Positions 25,217 to 37,724 of a stretch of DNA of 64,000 bases are shown one piece after another (position 1 is the stretch's first letter; each line of letters begins with the position of its first letter). This stretch comes from Phaseolus vulgaris (lineage: Eukaryota > Streptophyta > Magnoliopsida > Fabales > Fabaceae). The notes below the pieces were generated by a model, which worked only from the letters and a program-made list of their open reading frames with translations, had not been told where the DNA came from and did no database searches. The translations under genes were made by a program, and so were the position numbers. The stretch is taken from positions 6,058,211 to 6,122,210 of the forward strand of contig NC_023751.2 of assembly GCF_000499845.2 (NCBI RefSeq), written 5' to 3'.

Positions 25217-25650
25217 CTATGTTGCACGGATACTGACACGGACACTGATATAACACGGATACAGATACGGAGATAAGTAAAATCTCTAAAATGTAGGACA
25301 TGGGGACACAAATCTATATATTATATAATTATGAATTATATAAATTGACAATAAAGATTTATGTGCATAAGTATGTTCCAGATTATTTTTTGGAGCAGAA
25401 ATATGTTTTTCATGACTGGTTCACAAGGATTTGTTTCTTATTTTTATAATCATAATAACAATTTATACAATAAAGTTTGAATTTTGAGAAAATTAATGTA
25501 TTTTTCCTTTTTAAAATTGTGTTAGAACCGTACTAGAATTGTCAGCAATCTAACAAATATTTTTTTGAATTTGACACTTCACGGATATGTGTCTTACAGG
25601 TGCCATCGGACACCGACACACCATTTAAGAGGAGTGTCTAAACTTCATAT
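25217..25650 (-). repeat. Dispersed ~430-bp repeat, copy C (inverted)
   Basis: Reverse complement of copies A, B and D: begins CTATGTTGCACGGATACTGA and ends GTCTAAACTTCATAT. Flanks share GAGAAC on both sides (25211-25216 and 25652-25657), a likely target duplication. Confidence 0.78.
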
Positions 25651-26733
25651 CGAGAACAAAGACTTTTCTAAATTTTCATTTGCCTAGTTTTTTTAAAAAA
25701 ATATTTTGGTATTTTCTCCATAATAGCTCAAATATCATATTAAAATTTGTATAAAATTCTCCAACTGTCCATAGTATAATAGGTCATCCCTACGTAGAAT
25801 AGTAATTAGAGAGCCTAATGGAATACACAAATGCGTATATATATTCATTCAAGTTCCCGATGTATGAATTAAGTACTATATGGATTATTTCACCTTAATC
25901 TCGATTGAATTTTGATTATGCAGATGCCTTAAATATTTTGATTATTTAAATAACATAATCTCATCTCACCTAAACCATTAAGTTGTACTGTCAAAACTGA
26001 CTTAAATCAACTGGAAAAGTTAAAAAGGATAGTTATTGTTATAAATAGAATAAAAAAATGCTAAAATTTATTCATTGGTTGGCATTTTTAATTAAAATAA
26101 AGGTATTTAATAAATGAGTTTATTTATCTAATTCATACTCTATTACAATAAAATAATTAAATACAAAATAATTTGAGACCAAAATAATTAGTTACTTCAT
26201 TGACTAATTAGATATCATTTTATTATACACTAAAATTTGATTGTTATCTAAAATAATTTCTATTATTAATATAAATTTATAAAATAGTTTATAAATTGTT
26301 ATCTAACCATTAAATACCAAAATTTTAATTACTAATTATTTTGTATTTAAAATTAATCTCTGTTAGTCTTTTAAAAACTAATATAGAATCTAAAACATTA
26401 CTACCTAAATTACATGTTATTTAATAACTGGAATTATATAGTTTTTATCATTTAAAATAATCATAAATAAATTAAAATTTACAAATTTTACTCTAAATAC
26501 TTTAAAATAATTCCATGTTAATTACATAATTTAATATTACGTTGTTTATTTTTATACAATATTTTATTTGCTTTATAAATTTAATTACTTTAATAATTCC
26601 TAAATTTCACCATTTAAATTGTAAATTTTGCTATATATAAAGATTGAGGTTGATCATTTCATGAAGTCTTACAATTGGGTCGGAAAGATGGGCTTAAGCC
26701 CAAGAAGCCTATGAACGATTGTGTAAAGAAAAG
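25651..26733. other. AT-rich intergenic DNA
   Basis: No gene; dominated by A/T with ATTTAAATT-type words. Confidence 0.5.
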
Positions 26734-27032
26734 GGGCAACCTTTTCCTGCACCTCTACAAATTCCTTCCTGCACCCCATCATTTTCGAAGAAGACTGTTT
26801 TACCCCTTTAAAAAATGACTTTCGGATTATTATTTCTGAAATATTTTCAGAATATCTTTTCTAGAACATGTTTTAGGAATTCCGAATTTGTATTGGATTT
26901 TCTATTATGGAAATACCTTTGCTTATGAAACCACTCTTCTGGAAACACGTAAAATTCTAAAGGATAATTTCGATATTTTTGAAAAATATAGGGGTGTAGG
27001 AAGAAAAATGTAGAGGTAAAAAAGAGATTGCC
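26734..27032. mobile_element. Mutator-like MITE, 299 bp
   Basis: Terminal inverted repeats of about 40 bp: the left end reads ACCTCTACAAATTCCTTCCT at 26751 and the right end is its inverse AGGAAGAAAAATGTAGAGGT at 26998-27017, with similarity continuing outward to GGCAACC / GATTGCC. The flanks are 9-bp direct repeats, AAAGAAAAG (26725-26733) and AAAGAAAGG (27033-27041), the duplication size of Mutator-like transposons. No ORF inside. Confidence 0.82.
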
Positions 27033-27264
27033 AAAGAAAGGATGTTTCTTTTTTTGTATCTCATCAAATTTATTTCTTTATATCATCAATTATGTAAAAT
27101 AAAAATAAAAAATTCATTTCATTTTAGAAAATTATTTCAAGAAACAAATTTTAAAACGTATACTTACGTTTTTAATGTTTATTTCGAAAACCTTTCAGGC
27201 GATCCATGTTATGCTATTTCCTTTATGTGGGCATGGAGAATTGAAAATATGTATTAAAAGTTAG

Positions 27265-27410
27265 GTTAATAATACAATCACTTATAATTCTCAACATTAT
27301 TATTTTAATATTTTTTTTATATTATTTAATTATAAATTTAATTTTTATTATATATATTTGTTTTTAAACTTATAACATTAAAAATTATATACAATTCTAA
27401 AAAATCTCAA
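27265..27410 (+). repeat. Short dispersed repeat (partner at 55055-55180)
   Basis: CTCAACATTATTATTTTAATATTTTTTTTATATTATTTAAT and following bases (in pieces) match CTCAATACTATTATTTCAAT... at 55078, ending at TATACAATTCT in both. Probably an AT-rich MITE. Confidence 0.5.
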
Positions 27411-27604
27411 ACTGTATTTTCCTAAAAATTAGGAGGTATGAAAAAAAGTGTTTATTTTTAGCATAAGTAATTTGAATAAAGTAATATTTAAAAGTATTTA
27501 TTTGGAAGAAAAAAAGGTGCCGGGTCTTTGGAGTATACGAGAAAGGAACCGAGGAATAGGACGGATCCGATCTTAACTGAAGTGAGTTCCCCTATTCAGT
27601 GAAC

Positions 27605-27642
27605 GCCACGTGTCCGAATGGAACGAGCATCGCCCTATTTAT
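27605..27642 (+). promoter_or_regulatory. Cyclophilin promoter: ACGT/G-box and TATA
   Basis: GCCACGTGTCC (G-box/ABRE-like core CACGTG at 27607-27612) lies 22 bp before TATTTATA (27635-27642), itself about 90 bp upstream of the ATG. Such ACGT cores are bound by bZIP factors in ABA and stress responses; the link to this gene is inference. Confidence 0.6.
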
Positions 27643-27730
27643 ACTCCTTCCGCTTCCCAAACTCAAACTCAAACTCAGCAAGTGGCGTTTAATCTCTCTC
27701 AGACCTTCAATTCCCAATTGCAACGCAACA

Positions 27731-28249
27731 ATGCCCAACCCTAGAGTCTTCTTCGACATGAGCATTTCAGCGAAGCCCGTAGGTCGCATAGTCATGGAGC
27801 TCTACGCCGACACCGTTCCTCGCACTGCCGAGAACTTCCGTGCCCTCTGCACCGGCGAGAAGGGCATCGGCCGCAGCGGCATGGCCCTCCACTACAAGGG
27901 ATCTTGCTTCCACCGCGTCATCCCCAACTTCATGTGTCAGGGAGGCGACTTCACCGCCGGGAACGGTACCGGCGGCGAGTCCATCTACGGCTCGAAGTTC
28001 GCGGACGAAAACTTCATCAAGAAGCACACAGGTCCTGGCATTCTATCGATGGCTAACGCGGGACCGGGCACGAACGGGTCGCAGTTCTTCATCTGCACCG
28101 TTAAGACGGAGTGGCTGGACGGGAAGCACGTGGTGTTCGGGGAGGTGGTGGAGGGCCTTGACGTGGTGAAGGAGATCGAGAAGATTGGGTCCAGCTCCGG
28201 CAAGACACAAGGGCAGGTTATGATCAGTGACTGCGGGCAACTGTCCTAG
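27731..28249 (+). CDS. CYP: Cytosolic cyclophilin (peptidyl-prolyl isomerase)
   Basis: Intronless, 172 residues, the exact usual length of plant cytosolic cyclophilin A-type proteins. All key active-site residues are present: Arg62 and Phe67 (FHRVIPNF), Gln118 and Phe120 (GSQFF), Trp128 (EWLDG) and His133 (GKHVVFG). It has the plant-specific divergent loop insertion after GEKG (GIGRSG, residues 45-50) and the paired Cys40 and Cys168 known from redox-sensitive plant cyclophilins. It catalyses proline cis-trans isomerisation during folding and binds cyclosporin in this family. The ATG chosen starts [10 protein letters not shown], the family N-terminus; the longer upstream frame is non-homologous leader. 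The gene is strikingly GC-rich against AT-rich surroundings. Candidate poly(A) signal AATAAAG near 28399. Confidence 0.96.
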   Translation: MPNPRVFFDMSISAKPVGRIVMELYADTVPRTAENFRALCTGEKGIGRSGMALHYKGSCFHRVIPNFMCQGGDFTAGNGTGGESIYGSKFADENFIKKHTGPGILSMANAGPGTNGSQFFICTVKTEWLDGKHVVFGEVVEGLDVVKEIEKIGSSSGKTQGQVMISDCGQLS

Positions 28250-29794
28250 ACAAACTCATCCAAACGGTGTCGTTTTAGTGCTTTATTTTATTTTTGTTTT
28301 AGTCTGTTGGATTTGTGGATGGCTTTAGACATTTCTGTTTGGTGTTGTTACGTCGGAGTCTTGCTTCCGATCATAAAACTCATGCTACTGCTACCTTGAA
28401 TAAAGTTAGAATTAATCATTTTTTAATCTTTAATTCCTACTTCTTTTTTGCTTTAACATTATTTTTACCTTTTTAGTATTTTATTCATTACTGTTTAATC
28501 CTCCATGTAACTTATATAATCTATAACGGTAATAAATTATTGTTCACTGTTTACAACTTTTATTCATAGATGTTGTTTTCCTTTAACTGACAATCATTTC
28601 GATTTTTTTTAAGTAAATGTTAAACAAAGAAATAACTGACATAAACAATATTTTAAAGCACTGATATATCTTTTAAGAAAATCATTGATTTTTTTTTTTC
28701 TAAATTTTTTTTTTCTTTTTTTAATAATACTATTTTCATATGAGATGATTGTTGTTACTTGAAATCACAGTCTGATATGTAAAGTTGCATAATAATGCCT
28801 AACATACAAATTTTTATAAAAAAAAAAAAATCTCCGACTACTTGAAAATCTTGAATGTGATTTTTCCATTAAATACGGTTTTAGGTTAATGGATCATTTT
28901 TAAAACGTAAAAGTAGAATTTAAATAAAAATAGTTTGAAATTTTCAACTATAACAATGAAATTCATTTTAATTTTTAAATATAATAATTTAATATCTAAA
29001 TTACAATATTCATTTTAAATTTATTTTAAAAAATATATAATTATTTTACGGTTCGATCCAAATTAATCTAGTCGCTTGATTAAACATTTAGATAATAGAG
29101 TTTATATATATATATATATATATGTTATTATTTCTGATATCCTCTAGTTTTAATTATTTTAATTAACTAGAACTAGAAAAATTAATAATGTATGCAAATA
29201 AACTAAAAAAATGGTAATTTCAATATATAAAACGTATAATTATAAAGTATAGAAATAAAATGTAAAATTTATCAAACCATAGTGAGTAAAGAATTAATTA
29301 AACTTAACTTTATTCGTATATTTATTGGAATGTTGGAAAAAACACCCTATTTTTTTTAAAAAAAAGTATTTTTTAGTTATTGTTGTGAAACCATTATTAG
29401 TCTAACAGTTTGATAAAATGTGGAGGGTAGATTGACCCAAATTAATGTTTAGATCGAAAAATAAATAGACATTTGATTAGGTGTAACCTGGTTAATCGGT
29501 TTGACTCACTTAGGTCATATAAAAAATTGATAACTTAATTCCGGTAGCGAATTGTTTATTTATTTATTTTTAACTTTTATATAAAATTGTGTTGCTCATC
29601 TTTTGTTTAACAACATGTATAGTTATTAAGAATTATATTTTTTATATTAGTTACTTTATTACTATGATGTTCTAAAATTTGAACTATAAATTTTATTTGT
29701 GTCTAACTTTATTTTTTTACTCGAGCATGGTAAGGGTACGGTCGAGTATCAAACACCGAACTTTATTCGGTATATTAATAATCTTGTACAAGAT
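28250..29794. other. AT-rich intergenic DNA
   Basis: 3' flank of the cyclophilin gene, then A/T-rich DNA with a TA microsatellite at about 29105-29123. No gene found. Confidence 0.5.
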
Positions 29795-30960
29795 TTAACA
29801 AGGTTATTAATGAGTAATTTATAATAAATATTTATGAATTATGATTAAAAGATAATTGAGTTCTATTATACTCAACTTAATTATATATAAAATTAAAGGT
29901 CCAACATAATTACTATAAAATGAAAACACCCTGAAATTAAAGTAGTGTAATTTAATCTAAAATCAATATTCTTTGTTCAAATTTAAACTTACTTGAGTGT
30001 CAAAATATAATCATAGGAGGTACCCATGTCGAGAAGACCGAAAACCTTGGATGTAGAGTGAGCAAAGTAAGGAGAAATTCGATCCTGCAATAACATTTTT
30101 GTATTCAAATAGAGAAACTTATCTGGCATCTCATTATCTTAGCACGTCACATATACAACCTTCCAAAAAACGAACAAGATTTAACAACGTCATTAACGAG
30201 TATTTCATAGTAAACATACCACAAATCATGATTAAAGGGCAATTGGACTCTATTAGACAAATATAATCATCCATACATTCAAAGGTCCAACACAAATACT
30301 ATAAATAAAAGAACACCCTAAGATCAAAGGCAATGCAATTCTAATCCATAACTAATACTTTTACTCAAACCCAAACTGACTTGAGCTTTGTATTTTGGGA
30401 GGTGAAACTGCGGCTGAAGCAGACAATTCAAAATGACAACATCAAAGATTTATACATATTATTAAACGGCAATGGTTATCACAAACTACATATACTCTTG
30501 GTGAGAAGATCGAAGACTTAGAGTGAGCATAATAAGGAGAAATTTGACCGTCCAACAACATTTTTGCATTGTCAAGTATCATAATACTAAGACATATTTG
30601 GCATATCAGCACATCACACAAACAACCTCCCAAACCGCACACAATATTTAACAACGTCATTAACCAGTACTTCATAGTAAACACACATGAATATGATTAA
30701 AGGATAATTGAACTCAATTGGGCCCAACTTAATCATTTGTTCAACAAAAAGTTCAAAACAACTACCATAAATAGGAGAATACACTAAGGCCAATGGTAAT
30801 ATAATTCTGATTCTAAACTAATATCTTTTACTCGAACTCAAACTGACTTAAGTGTTGGAGTATAATTGCATGTACTATTGTCGAGAATACTGATGATCCG
30901 AAAAGATCAAAGACCTTGGAGTTAGAGCGAAAATTGTAAGGAGAGATCCGACCATATACG
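29795..30960 (+). repeat. Three tandem LTR-like units (TRIM-like)
   Basis: A block recurs three times: TCATTAACGAGTATTTCATAG (about 29810, 30192 and 30657), then CATGATTAAAGG, TCAAAGGTCCAACA, ACTATAAATA, AACACCCTAA, ATTCTAATCC, ACTCAAACTGACTTGAG, and GAGAAGATCGAAGACCTTGGA. Spacing is about 380 then 465 bp. A TATA-like ACTATAAATA followed by the CTGACTTGAG block resembles LTR promoter-to-start sequence, so this may be tandem LTRs of a miniature element. No coding. Confidence 0.5.
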
Positions 30961-32639
30961 AATAAATTAGGTTATCAAATTGTATTAAGTATATAACACA
31001 TTATTATTTATTTCAATGTACTATTTTTAATGTATATATACTAAATAATTTTTTTTCAAATGACAAATTTTCCAGATTTTTTTTATTTAATTATTTACCA
31101 CTCATAAAATTTAAGATCATATTAATTAATTTTTATCCAATTATATTCTTATTTATATTCTAATCTTTAAATAACTTAAATATGCATGCATGATAGTGGA
31201 AGAGAGAGAAAATGGTAAAATAAAAACTTTTACAACTATTTTATTATAATAAAGAAGATTTATTATATTTCTTAGTCAATAATAAACAATTTTAATTTCA
31301 GGGAGTCTTTGTTGTTTGAATTCGTTCATCAATGACGAAATACGAGTGTGAAAATAAGTAAATTGGTGAAGGAGTACCTTGCTCATGAGTGAATAAATTG
31401 TGCAAAAGTCAGCTGAACTTGAATGATAAGACGAAATTGTCCTTCACGCATACAAATATTCGTGTACGAGTGAATAATAACCAAGCATGCAATTAAAATA
31501 AAACTAGAAAAATCACTTAGTTACTTGCATTACCGATTATACTTTAAAATGAAGTATATAATCGATTATGTTTGGGGCAAAATTGATTATGCACTTCATT
31601 TTGAAGAATAACATATTATAGAAATACTTAATCGATCATAACTTTATTTTTTTCACATATAATTGGTTATACAAATCTTAGGTAATCGATTGTGCAAATA
31701 GTACCCCTTACTCTTTTTTTTATCACCATTAATTTGGAAACAAAATTTAAAAAAGTTAAATATATTTTCCATTCTTATACCTTCACACAAAATTAGTTTT
31801 TGTTCGTAGTTGAAATTTTAGACTATTTGGGTACATAGTAGAAAAACTATTGAAACGATTCATTGACTGCAAATGACGTTAAATTATTTTTACGTGAAAA
31901 ACAAACTTTCAACATAAAATATATTATAATATTCATATCAATAATTAATATTGTCCATATTAGCATGAAAATTTATGGAGTAAAATAAATTTAGTTTTTT
32001 TTATATAAAATAAGTCTTTTATATAAAATATTTAAAATATATATTATAATAATTATGTTATGTTTATATTATAACTAATATAAATATGAATAATCACACC
32101 ACACATTTTTTAACCTGAAAATTATTCTAATTAAAAAAAATTGACAAATAGTTTTTGACGTCATCAACCAATACTTTATGTTGAACCATTTAAATTATAT
32201 AAAAAGTAAAAATATTTTAAATAATATGTGGTCTTATAATTAATTTAAAATAATGTAATTTTATAGAATTAACATCATCTTTGTTTTGGATAACAAATAT
32301 CTCGTGCAATGCTGAAAACTTTCATGGATCACAAACCAAATATTCATGCCAACCAATCATTGGGTTAAAGAAAAATATAATGATTTTGTAATTGGTGGTT
32401 GTTAATATTTCATATGAAATTTTATTTATAATATTTTTTTATATATTATTTTATTTATTAAAATATTATTGATATTTATTTTAATTTTATTAAATATTAA
32501 ATCTTTTTGTAATTAAAATATTAAAATATTGTTTTATTTTATTGTTTTTTCTTATTTTTTTATTATTAAAAAATATTATTATTAATTACAACCAACTAAA
32601 TATATCTAAAACAAAAATATCAAAAAAATTGAAAGTGTA
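30961..32639. other. AT-rich DNA with a cluster of AATCGATT dyads
   Basis: No gene. Between 31531 and 31693 there are six imperfect copies of WTAATCGATTAT (see findings). The rest is A/T-rich. Confidence 0.5.
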
Positions 32640-32759
32640 TATCATACAAGGAATTGTTAAGCATGCTAGGGGTAGTGAACCAATTGAAGTTTCCCCAGAA
32701 GACTTATCAGAATATGGGGTCTCGAAAAGATGTCTAGTACGAGTTCCACAAGGCATTTA

Positions 32760-33540
32760 GGCACAACGTCGAGCGGTGTATAGCTCTCGGTCACCAACTC
32801 ACTAGTTTAGTAAAGGAAGGTTTCTTGAAGGAGTATTTCGAGGCTTATTAGGAAAAGACAAAAGGAGAGGTCGCTCTCAAGGACCAAGCGCATGAGATAT
32901 CGATCCATGGAGAGCTGAACATCATCTCTGGAGGATTTTCAGAAGAAGGAAACTCTGCTTCCAAAAGTAAGCGATATGCGTGAGCAGTTTGTCTCTGGAG
33001 GCCAAGAGACCTGATCATCTCCCAAAGGCCACTCTCTGCTTCGCGAGCTCCGACCCAAAAGACGTGGTTCATCACGAAAATGATCCGATGGTGACATTTG
33101 TTGTCATAGTAGGAAGGAAGGTGCACAAAGTTCTGATTGATCAAGGGAGCTTGGCTGATGTGATGTTCTGAGGAACATTTACTAGCCTGCAGTTGTCCCC
33201 CGATCAATTGAGGTCATACGATGGGTGCTTGGTTAGCTTCATGAGAGATCAGGTAGAAGTACTAAGGTACGATGAGCTAAGGACGACCTTCTCTAACGGT
33301 ATCGCGACAAGGACAATCCCCATCAGGTACATCGTTGTTAACGTATCCTCCGCTTACAATTTGCTTTTGGGGCGACCTTCCCTGAACAGATTGGGTGTGA
33401 TGGCCTCAACGACCCATATGAAGATGAAGCTGCCTTCTTCTGAGGGAGGAGTTATTACCATAAAGTTCAACCAAAAGACGACGCGAAAGTGCTACAAGAG
33501 TATCCTGAAGAATAGGAGAACTTACTCAATCACTGTTTAG
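32760..33540 (+). pseudogene. Tat gag C-terminus and aspartic protease, broken
   Basis: Pieces in shifting frames: CIALGHQLTSLVKEGF (gag end), SLEAKRPDHLP, then protease with the active-site region VLIDQGSLADVMF, where the family's D-S/T-G is DQG here, and the distal ILGRP-like LLLGRPSLNRLG. Stops at 32849, 33170 and elsewhere disable it. Confidence 0.75.
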
Positions 33541-33684
33541 ACAGGGGAGCCAGAATGTATTGCGCAGGCAGAAGTCGTCAATAAGAGGCGACCTGGACCT
33601 GCTGGAGAGGTTCAAGAAAGGGAGATAAAAGGGGAGAACTTTATGCCTGCATTAACTCGGATACCTTAAAGAGAAGGGTGAAAG

Positions 33685-33909
33685 TTGAGGCAAAAGACCA
33701 AGATGAGACCTCGACAGTTCAAGGTTACCAACTTGGTAATGCGAAAAGCTCATCCTTTCCAATTAGAACACAAGTTATCTCCGAAGTGGACTGGCCCGTT
33801 TCGCATAGTTGAGGTGCTCGGGAGTGGAGCATACAGGTTAGAAACCCTAGAGGTGGGAGCCATTCCTCGAAGGTGGAACACGTCAAACCTCAAGTTTTAT
33901 TTCAGTTAA
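33685..33909 (+). pseudogene. Integrase C-terminal domain fragment
   Basis: Contains LVMRKAH, LSPKWTGPFRI and GAYRLETLEVGAIPRRWNTSNLK, the typical end of Tat-lineage gypsy integrase. It follows the protease tail within 150 bp, so some 2.5 kb or more of pol has been lost. Confidence 0.8.
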
Positions 33910-34067
33910 GACATTTTGTTTTAATGCTTTTTCTTTATGAACAATGTGATGATTAAGGTGATGCTTTTTTTCCCTAAAAGAGGTTTTTCAACGAGGTCAT
34001 CTAATAATGCGTTTATTCTTGAAAGATGATGCATTATTTTTGTTTATTTGTTTAGAATTAACACATT

Positions 34068-34490
34068 GATTATCTGAGTATGCATCCTGTGTGTAAATTG
34101 ATTATCTATTGACAGATAAGAGGACCTGTCTCGGTAAAATTATCCAAGTAGGCGTCCTGTGTGTAAATTGATTATCTATTGACAGATAAGATGACCTGTC
34201 TGGGTAAGATTGTCCGAGTAGGCGTTTTGTGTGTAAATTGATTATGTACTAATAGATAAGACGACTTGTCTCTGTAAGATTATCCAAGTAGGCGCCATGT
34301 GTGTAAATTAATTATCTATTGATAGATAAGACGATCTATCTCGGTAAGATTATCCGAGTAGGCGCCTTGTGTGTAAATTGATTATCTATTAACAGATAAG
34401 ACGACTTGCCTCAGTAAGAATATCCGAGTAGGCGCCCTGTGTGTAAATTGATTATCTATTGGCAGATAAGACGACCTAGCTCGGTGTCAA
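34068..34490 (+). repeat. 70-bp tandem array
   Basis: GTGTAAATTGATTATCTATT recurs at exact 70-bp steps: 34091, 34161, 34231, 34301, 34371 and 34441. Each unit also has GACAGATAAGACGACCTGTC and GTAAGATTATCCGAGTAGG. Decayed relatives continue to about 34800. It lies in the 3' non-coding part of the Tat element. Confidence 0.92.
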
Positions 34491-35328
34491 TATGACCACC
34501 CATGTTCAGGCACTCTGCAGTTTGATTTGCTATGCTTAAGTTGTCTGACTGAAGGCAAGGCAAGATGACCTAACTCGGTATGCGAGAAATCACATGAGCT
34601 AGGTGCCCTGCGCTGCGAATGAGTATTGTGACTAAGTTGTTTAAGTGCATGGTAAGTCGACCTAACTCGTTGAGAGAATGATCACCTGAATTCAAGCACT
34701 CTGTGGAATGATTAAGTAATGCGCAATGGAATGGTCCAATTATGTTTACGATAAATTGGGTTTAACTCGGTGTACGAGTGAGTATCCGAGTTTAGATACC
34801 CTAAGAGATAAATGAATCATTCTTGGTGCAGGATGAGACGACCAAACTTAGAAAGGTGCAGCTATCCGAGTATGCGATATGTGAAGCAATGCTTGGCAGG
34901 GTCAAGGTATGTGACCCTTGCCCAAGTCTGTGAAATACACCTATATACGTTGAGAATGAGCATTGGCTCGTTGCGGCTGTGGGGTATAGTTTATCAAAAG
35001 GTTAGTTCTTTGAGAACCCCATGATTTCTCATGCTCAGTTTGTGCATTTTATTTTTGTTATTTTGGTTACTTCAAGCTCAGAGAGTTAACCTAAGTGTTA
35101 AATTGATATGTTAACAATAGTTGTTATACTTAGGCTAGTCGAAGTTTACTAAGTTAAATGACGAGGCATGCAGTGGCTTAAGCTAGTTGAGGTTTACTAA
35201 GTTAAATAGCGAGACATACATTTGCAAAGATAGTCACAATTATCGTGCATGAGGTAAAGATGTTGATAAATAAAAAGCGTTACATTGTTAAAAATATTAA
35301 CAAATTTACAGACAGTTGAAAGGTAAGA

Positions 35329-37058
35329 CTACTCATCCCTTATTTGACCATCGACCACGGTTTTTACCCGGGCCAAGTTGAGTATAATCAATGCCAGGGT
35401 AGAGTCCTGATGCTTGTTCGACGACTGCCTCAACAAGGTAGGCTTGGGCGACATCTTGCTTGCATGCTTCAGTTTCTTTGTCAAATTCTTCATCTTTTTT
35501 AGCCAACTATCATTTGAGTTTATCGACCTCAACCAAGAGCCTGCTCCTTTCTGCAACAGCCTCTTGGGCTTGGTTTGCAGCCTCCTTGGTCTTCTCGACC
35601 AAGTGTCGCTCAGCTTCTTGTTGTTAATCTTTGGTATGTTGAAGCTCACTTTGCAGGTGTTCCATCTCTTTGCAGAGCTCGGAGATCTCTTAGGCCTTTA
35701 AGTCCTTTGCCACCTTCCGCTCTTTCATTTTGGTACCAGTCAAGCAGCTTGTGGCAAGGGCTTGGCCAAATTGTCTTATGGCCTCCTGAACCAAGTGGTT
35801 TTTATCGTGAGCCATAAGCCTTTCCCTCTCTTCGGCAAGCAGTAGGGCTTCCTCAAGGAATGTGGGAGTGTCAAGGCTTGGGTCCCATAGATTTTTTTTC
35901 CTTTGGAGCTCTCTCCTTCGCTCTCTTGGACAACCATCATATCTCGGGGGCAGAGTCTGACCTTCGAAAGAAGCAGCATGGTGAGAGGAAGCACACCCAT
36001 CTGAGTGAGAATGCTCGGTAGGGGCAATGATTACCTTCCTCTTTCCTGTAAAGATCAGCCCCGAGGTGCTTTCCTCGTTGTCAGTTAGGGCTTGGGTGGT
36101 GGTGGCAACAATTTTAAGCTTTTGCGTTAAGGATCCTTGGGCACGTTGGCAGTAACCCTCACCTCTTGGTCATCTCCTCTAGCTTTTCCTTGTTGAATTT
36201 GGACAACATCCTTCATGTAAAGAAAACAAGTGAACGGTTAGTACAGAAGGCAAAGGTTCATCTCCCTAAGGGTAAGAAATGAGGAGTACCAATGTAAGCC
36301 TTTAGGACATCAGGAGAGAACTCTTTGCTTAGGAGGAAGGCAGTGTCAAAGACAACCTTCAGGCTCGTTAGAAACTTGAAGACCTCCTGATCTAACGGGG
36401 GCAGGTCATCCAGACACTTAGCACCTTGGAATCGTGGCTCTTTGGTCCAATATAAAGGGAACCCGTCCAGAAGGGTCAAATTCCTTTTGTTACATCGGAA
36501 TTTTAGAAATTAACTTTAAAGTTTTTATATGAAGACTGAAAAAGGTTGAGCAAAACTCTTCCAAATACACCATTGAAAGACACCCACAATTGGCGGCCCA
36601 AGCATTTGACCTCAAAAAAGTAGAGAAAAACTTTCACATTCGGTGAAATACCGAGCTGGGAACAAAGAATAAAGAAAGCACGGATAAATGCCCAACTATT
36701 TGGGTGTAGCTGGGCAGGAGTTACATTTAGCTCGGTCAACAACTTTTTTTTCAAAAATGGTTAAGGGAAGGCGCAAAAGGACTTTTTTGAAAACGGTGGT
36801 GTAAAAGAAACAAAATGGACCCTTAGGGTCCAAGGATTCATCGCAACATATTGGCTCATCCTCCCTACACGAAACTATTTTCAATCTATCATCGTCTTTT
36901 CCAAAATGACAACCGTTTTTTCTTAAAGCTACAACAATTTCACGAGAGATATAGAAGGAGGTTTCATTTAAAAGGTTTTGGGGGTGCCCAGGGGTACAAG
37001 GTTTTGTAATCCATTGCAGATTATATCTAGAACAATCACAAACACGAAACAAACACAA
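35329..37058 (-). pseudogene. Antisense ORF of Tat element (putative gypsy-type transposon domain)
   Basis: Minus-strand pieces in order: 37058-36696 (start MCLFRVCDCSRYN; upstream or 5' part), 36754-36503 with LTELNVTPAQLHPNSWAFIRAF, the hallmark of the 'putative gypsy type transposon' domain, 36479-36258 (LDQEVFKFLTSLKVVFDTAF), 36027-35776 and a lysine-rich coiled-coil part 35649-35329 (KKMKNLTKKLKHASKM). A GT...AG pair at 36289/36211 could be an intron, but the joined phase is not right as it stands. It runs opposite to gag-pol. Role of this protein is not established to my knowledge. Several stops. Confidence 0.7.
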
Positions 37059-37724
37059 GCATTGTTCAGACCAAGCAGTATGAGCAATTTAAGAGTAAAA
37101 TAAGGGCACATTCTAAAGTCATACAATGCAATCAACAAGTAAGCAACAATAATCGACAGAAAATGATAAATCCTGAGAGAATCCCAGCTCAGGCAGTATA
37201 ATCGACAAGATGAATGCTCGACGATGAAGAAAGGTAAAGAGAAAATATCTGTTATGATAAGTGATTAAGAGGAAGGAGTTTCTTTGCTACGGAAGATCTT
37301 GAGTGCGCGAGAGTTTCTGGAGTGAGGAAGTGGAAGCATGGAGAAGAAGCTGAGAATTCTGAGAGGGTTTTAGAGGTTTAAAAGAAATAAAACAGTAAAA
37401 TGAGAATAAGTTTTCTAACGTTGGCTTTTACGAGTATGGGAATGCCAAACGGCCACTTTCCCACTGTTGATGAGGATGCCACGTGTGTGATTTGGAAAGT
37501 GTGGTGAGACGTCACCTCGGAAACGCTTTGTTTAGCATAACTCACCTACCCGCTGGGAAACACGTTGCATCAGCCGCCAAAGCACTAGAAAGCCTCTTCG
37601 GTTAGCCAAGTTCAGCTCGAGCCTGAGGGGCTTGTGTACTGGACAAAAGTGTTTGGTACCTCGATCTAGGTATGGTCAGCTCGACTTTGGGCCAAAAGCG
37701 GGTCATGGGCTCGACCTAGTTTTG

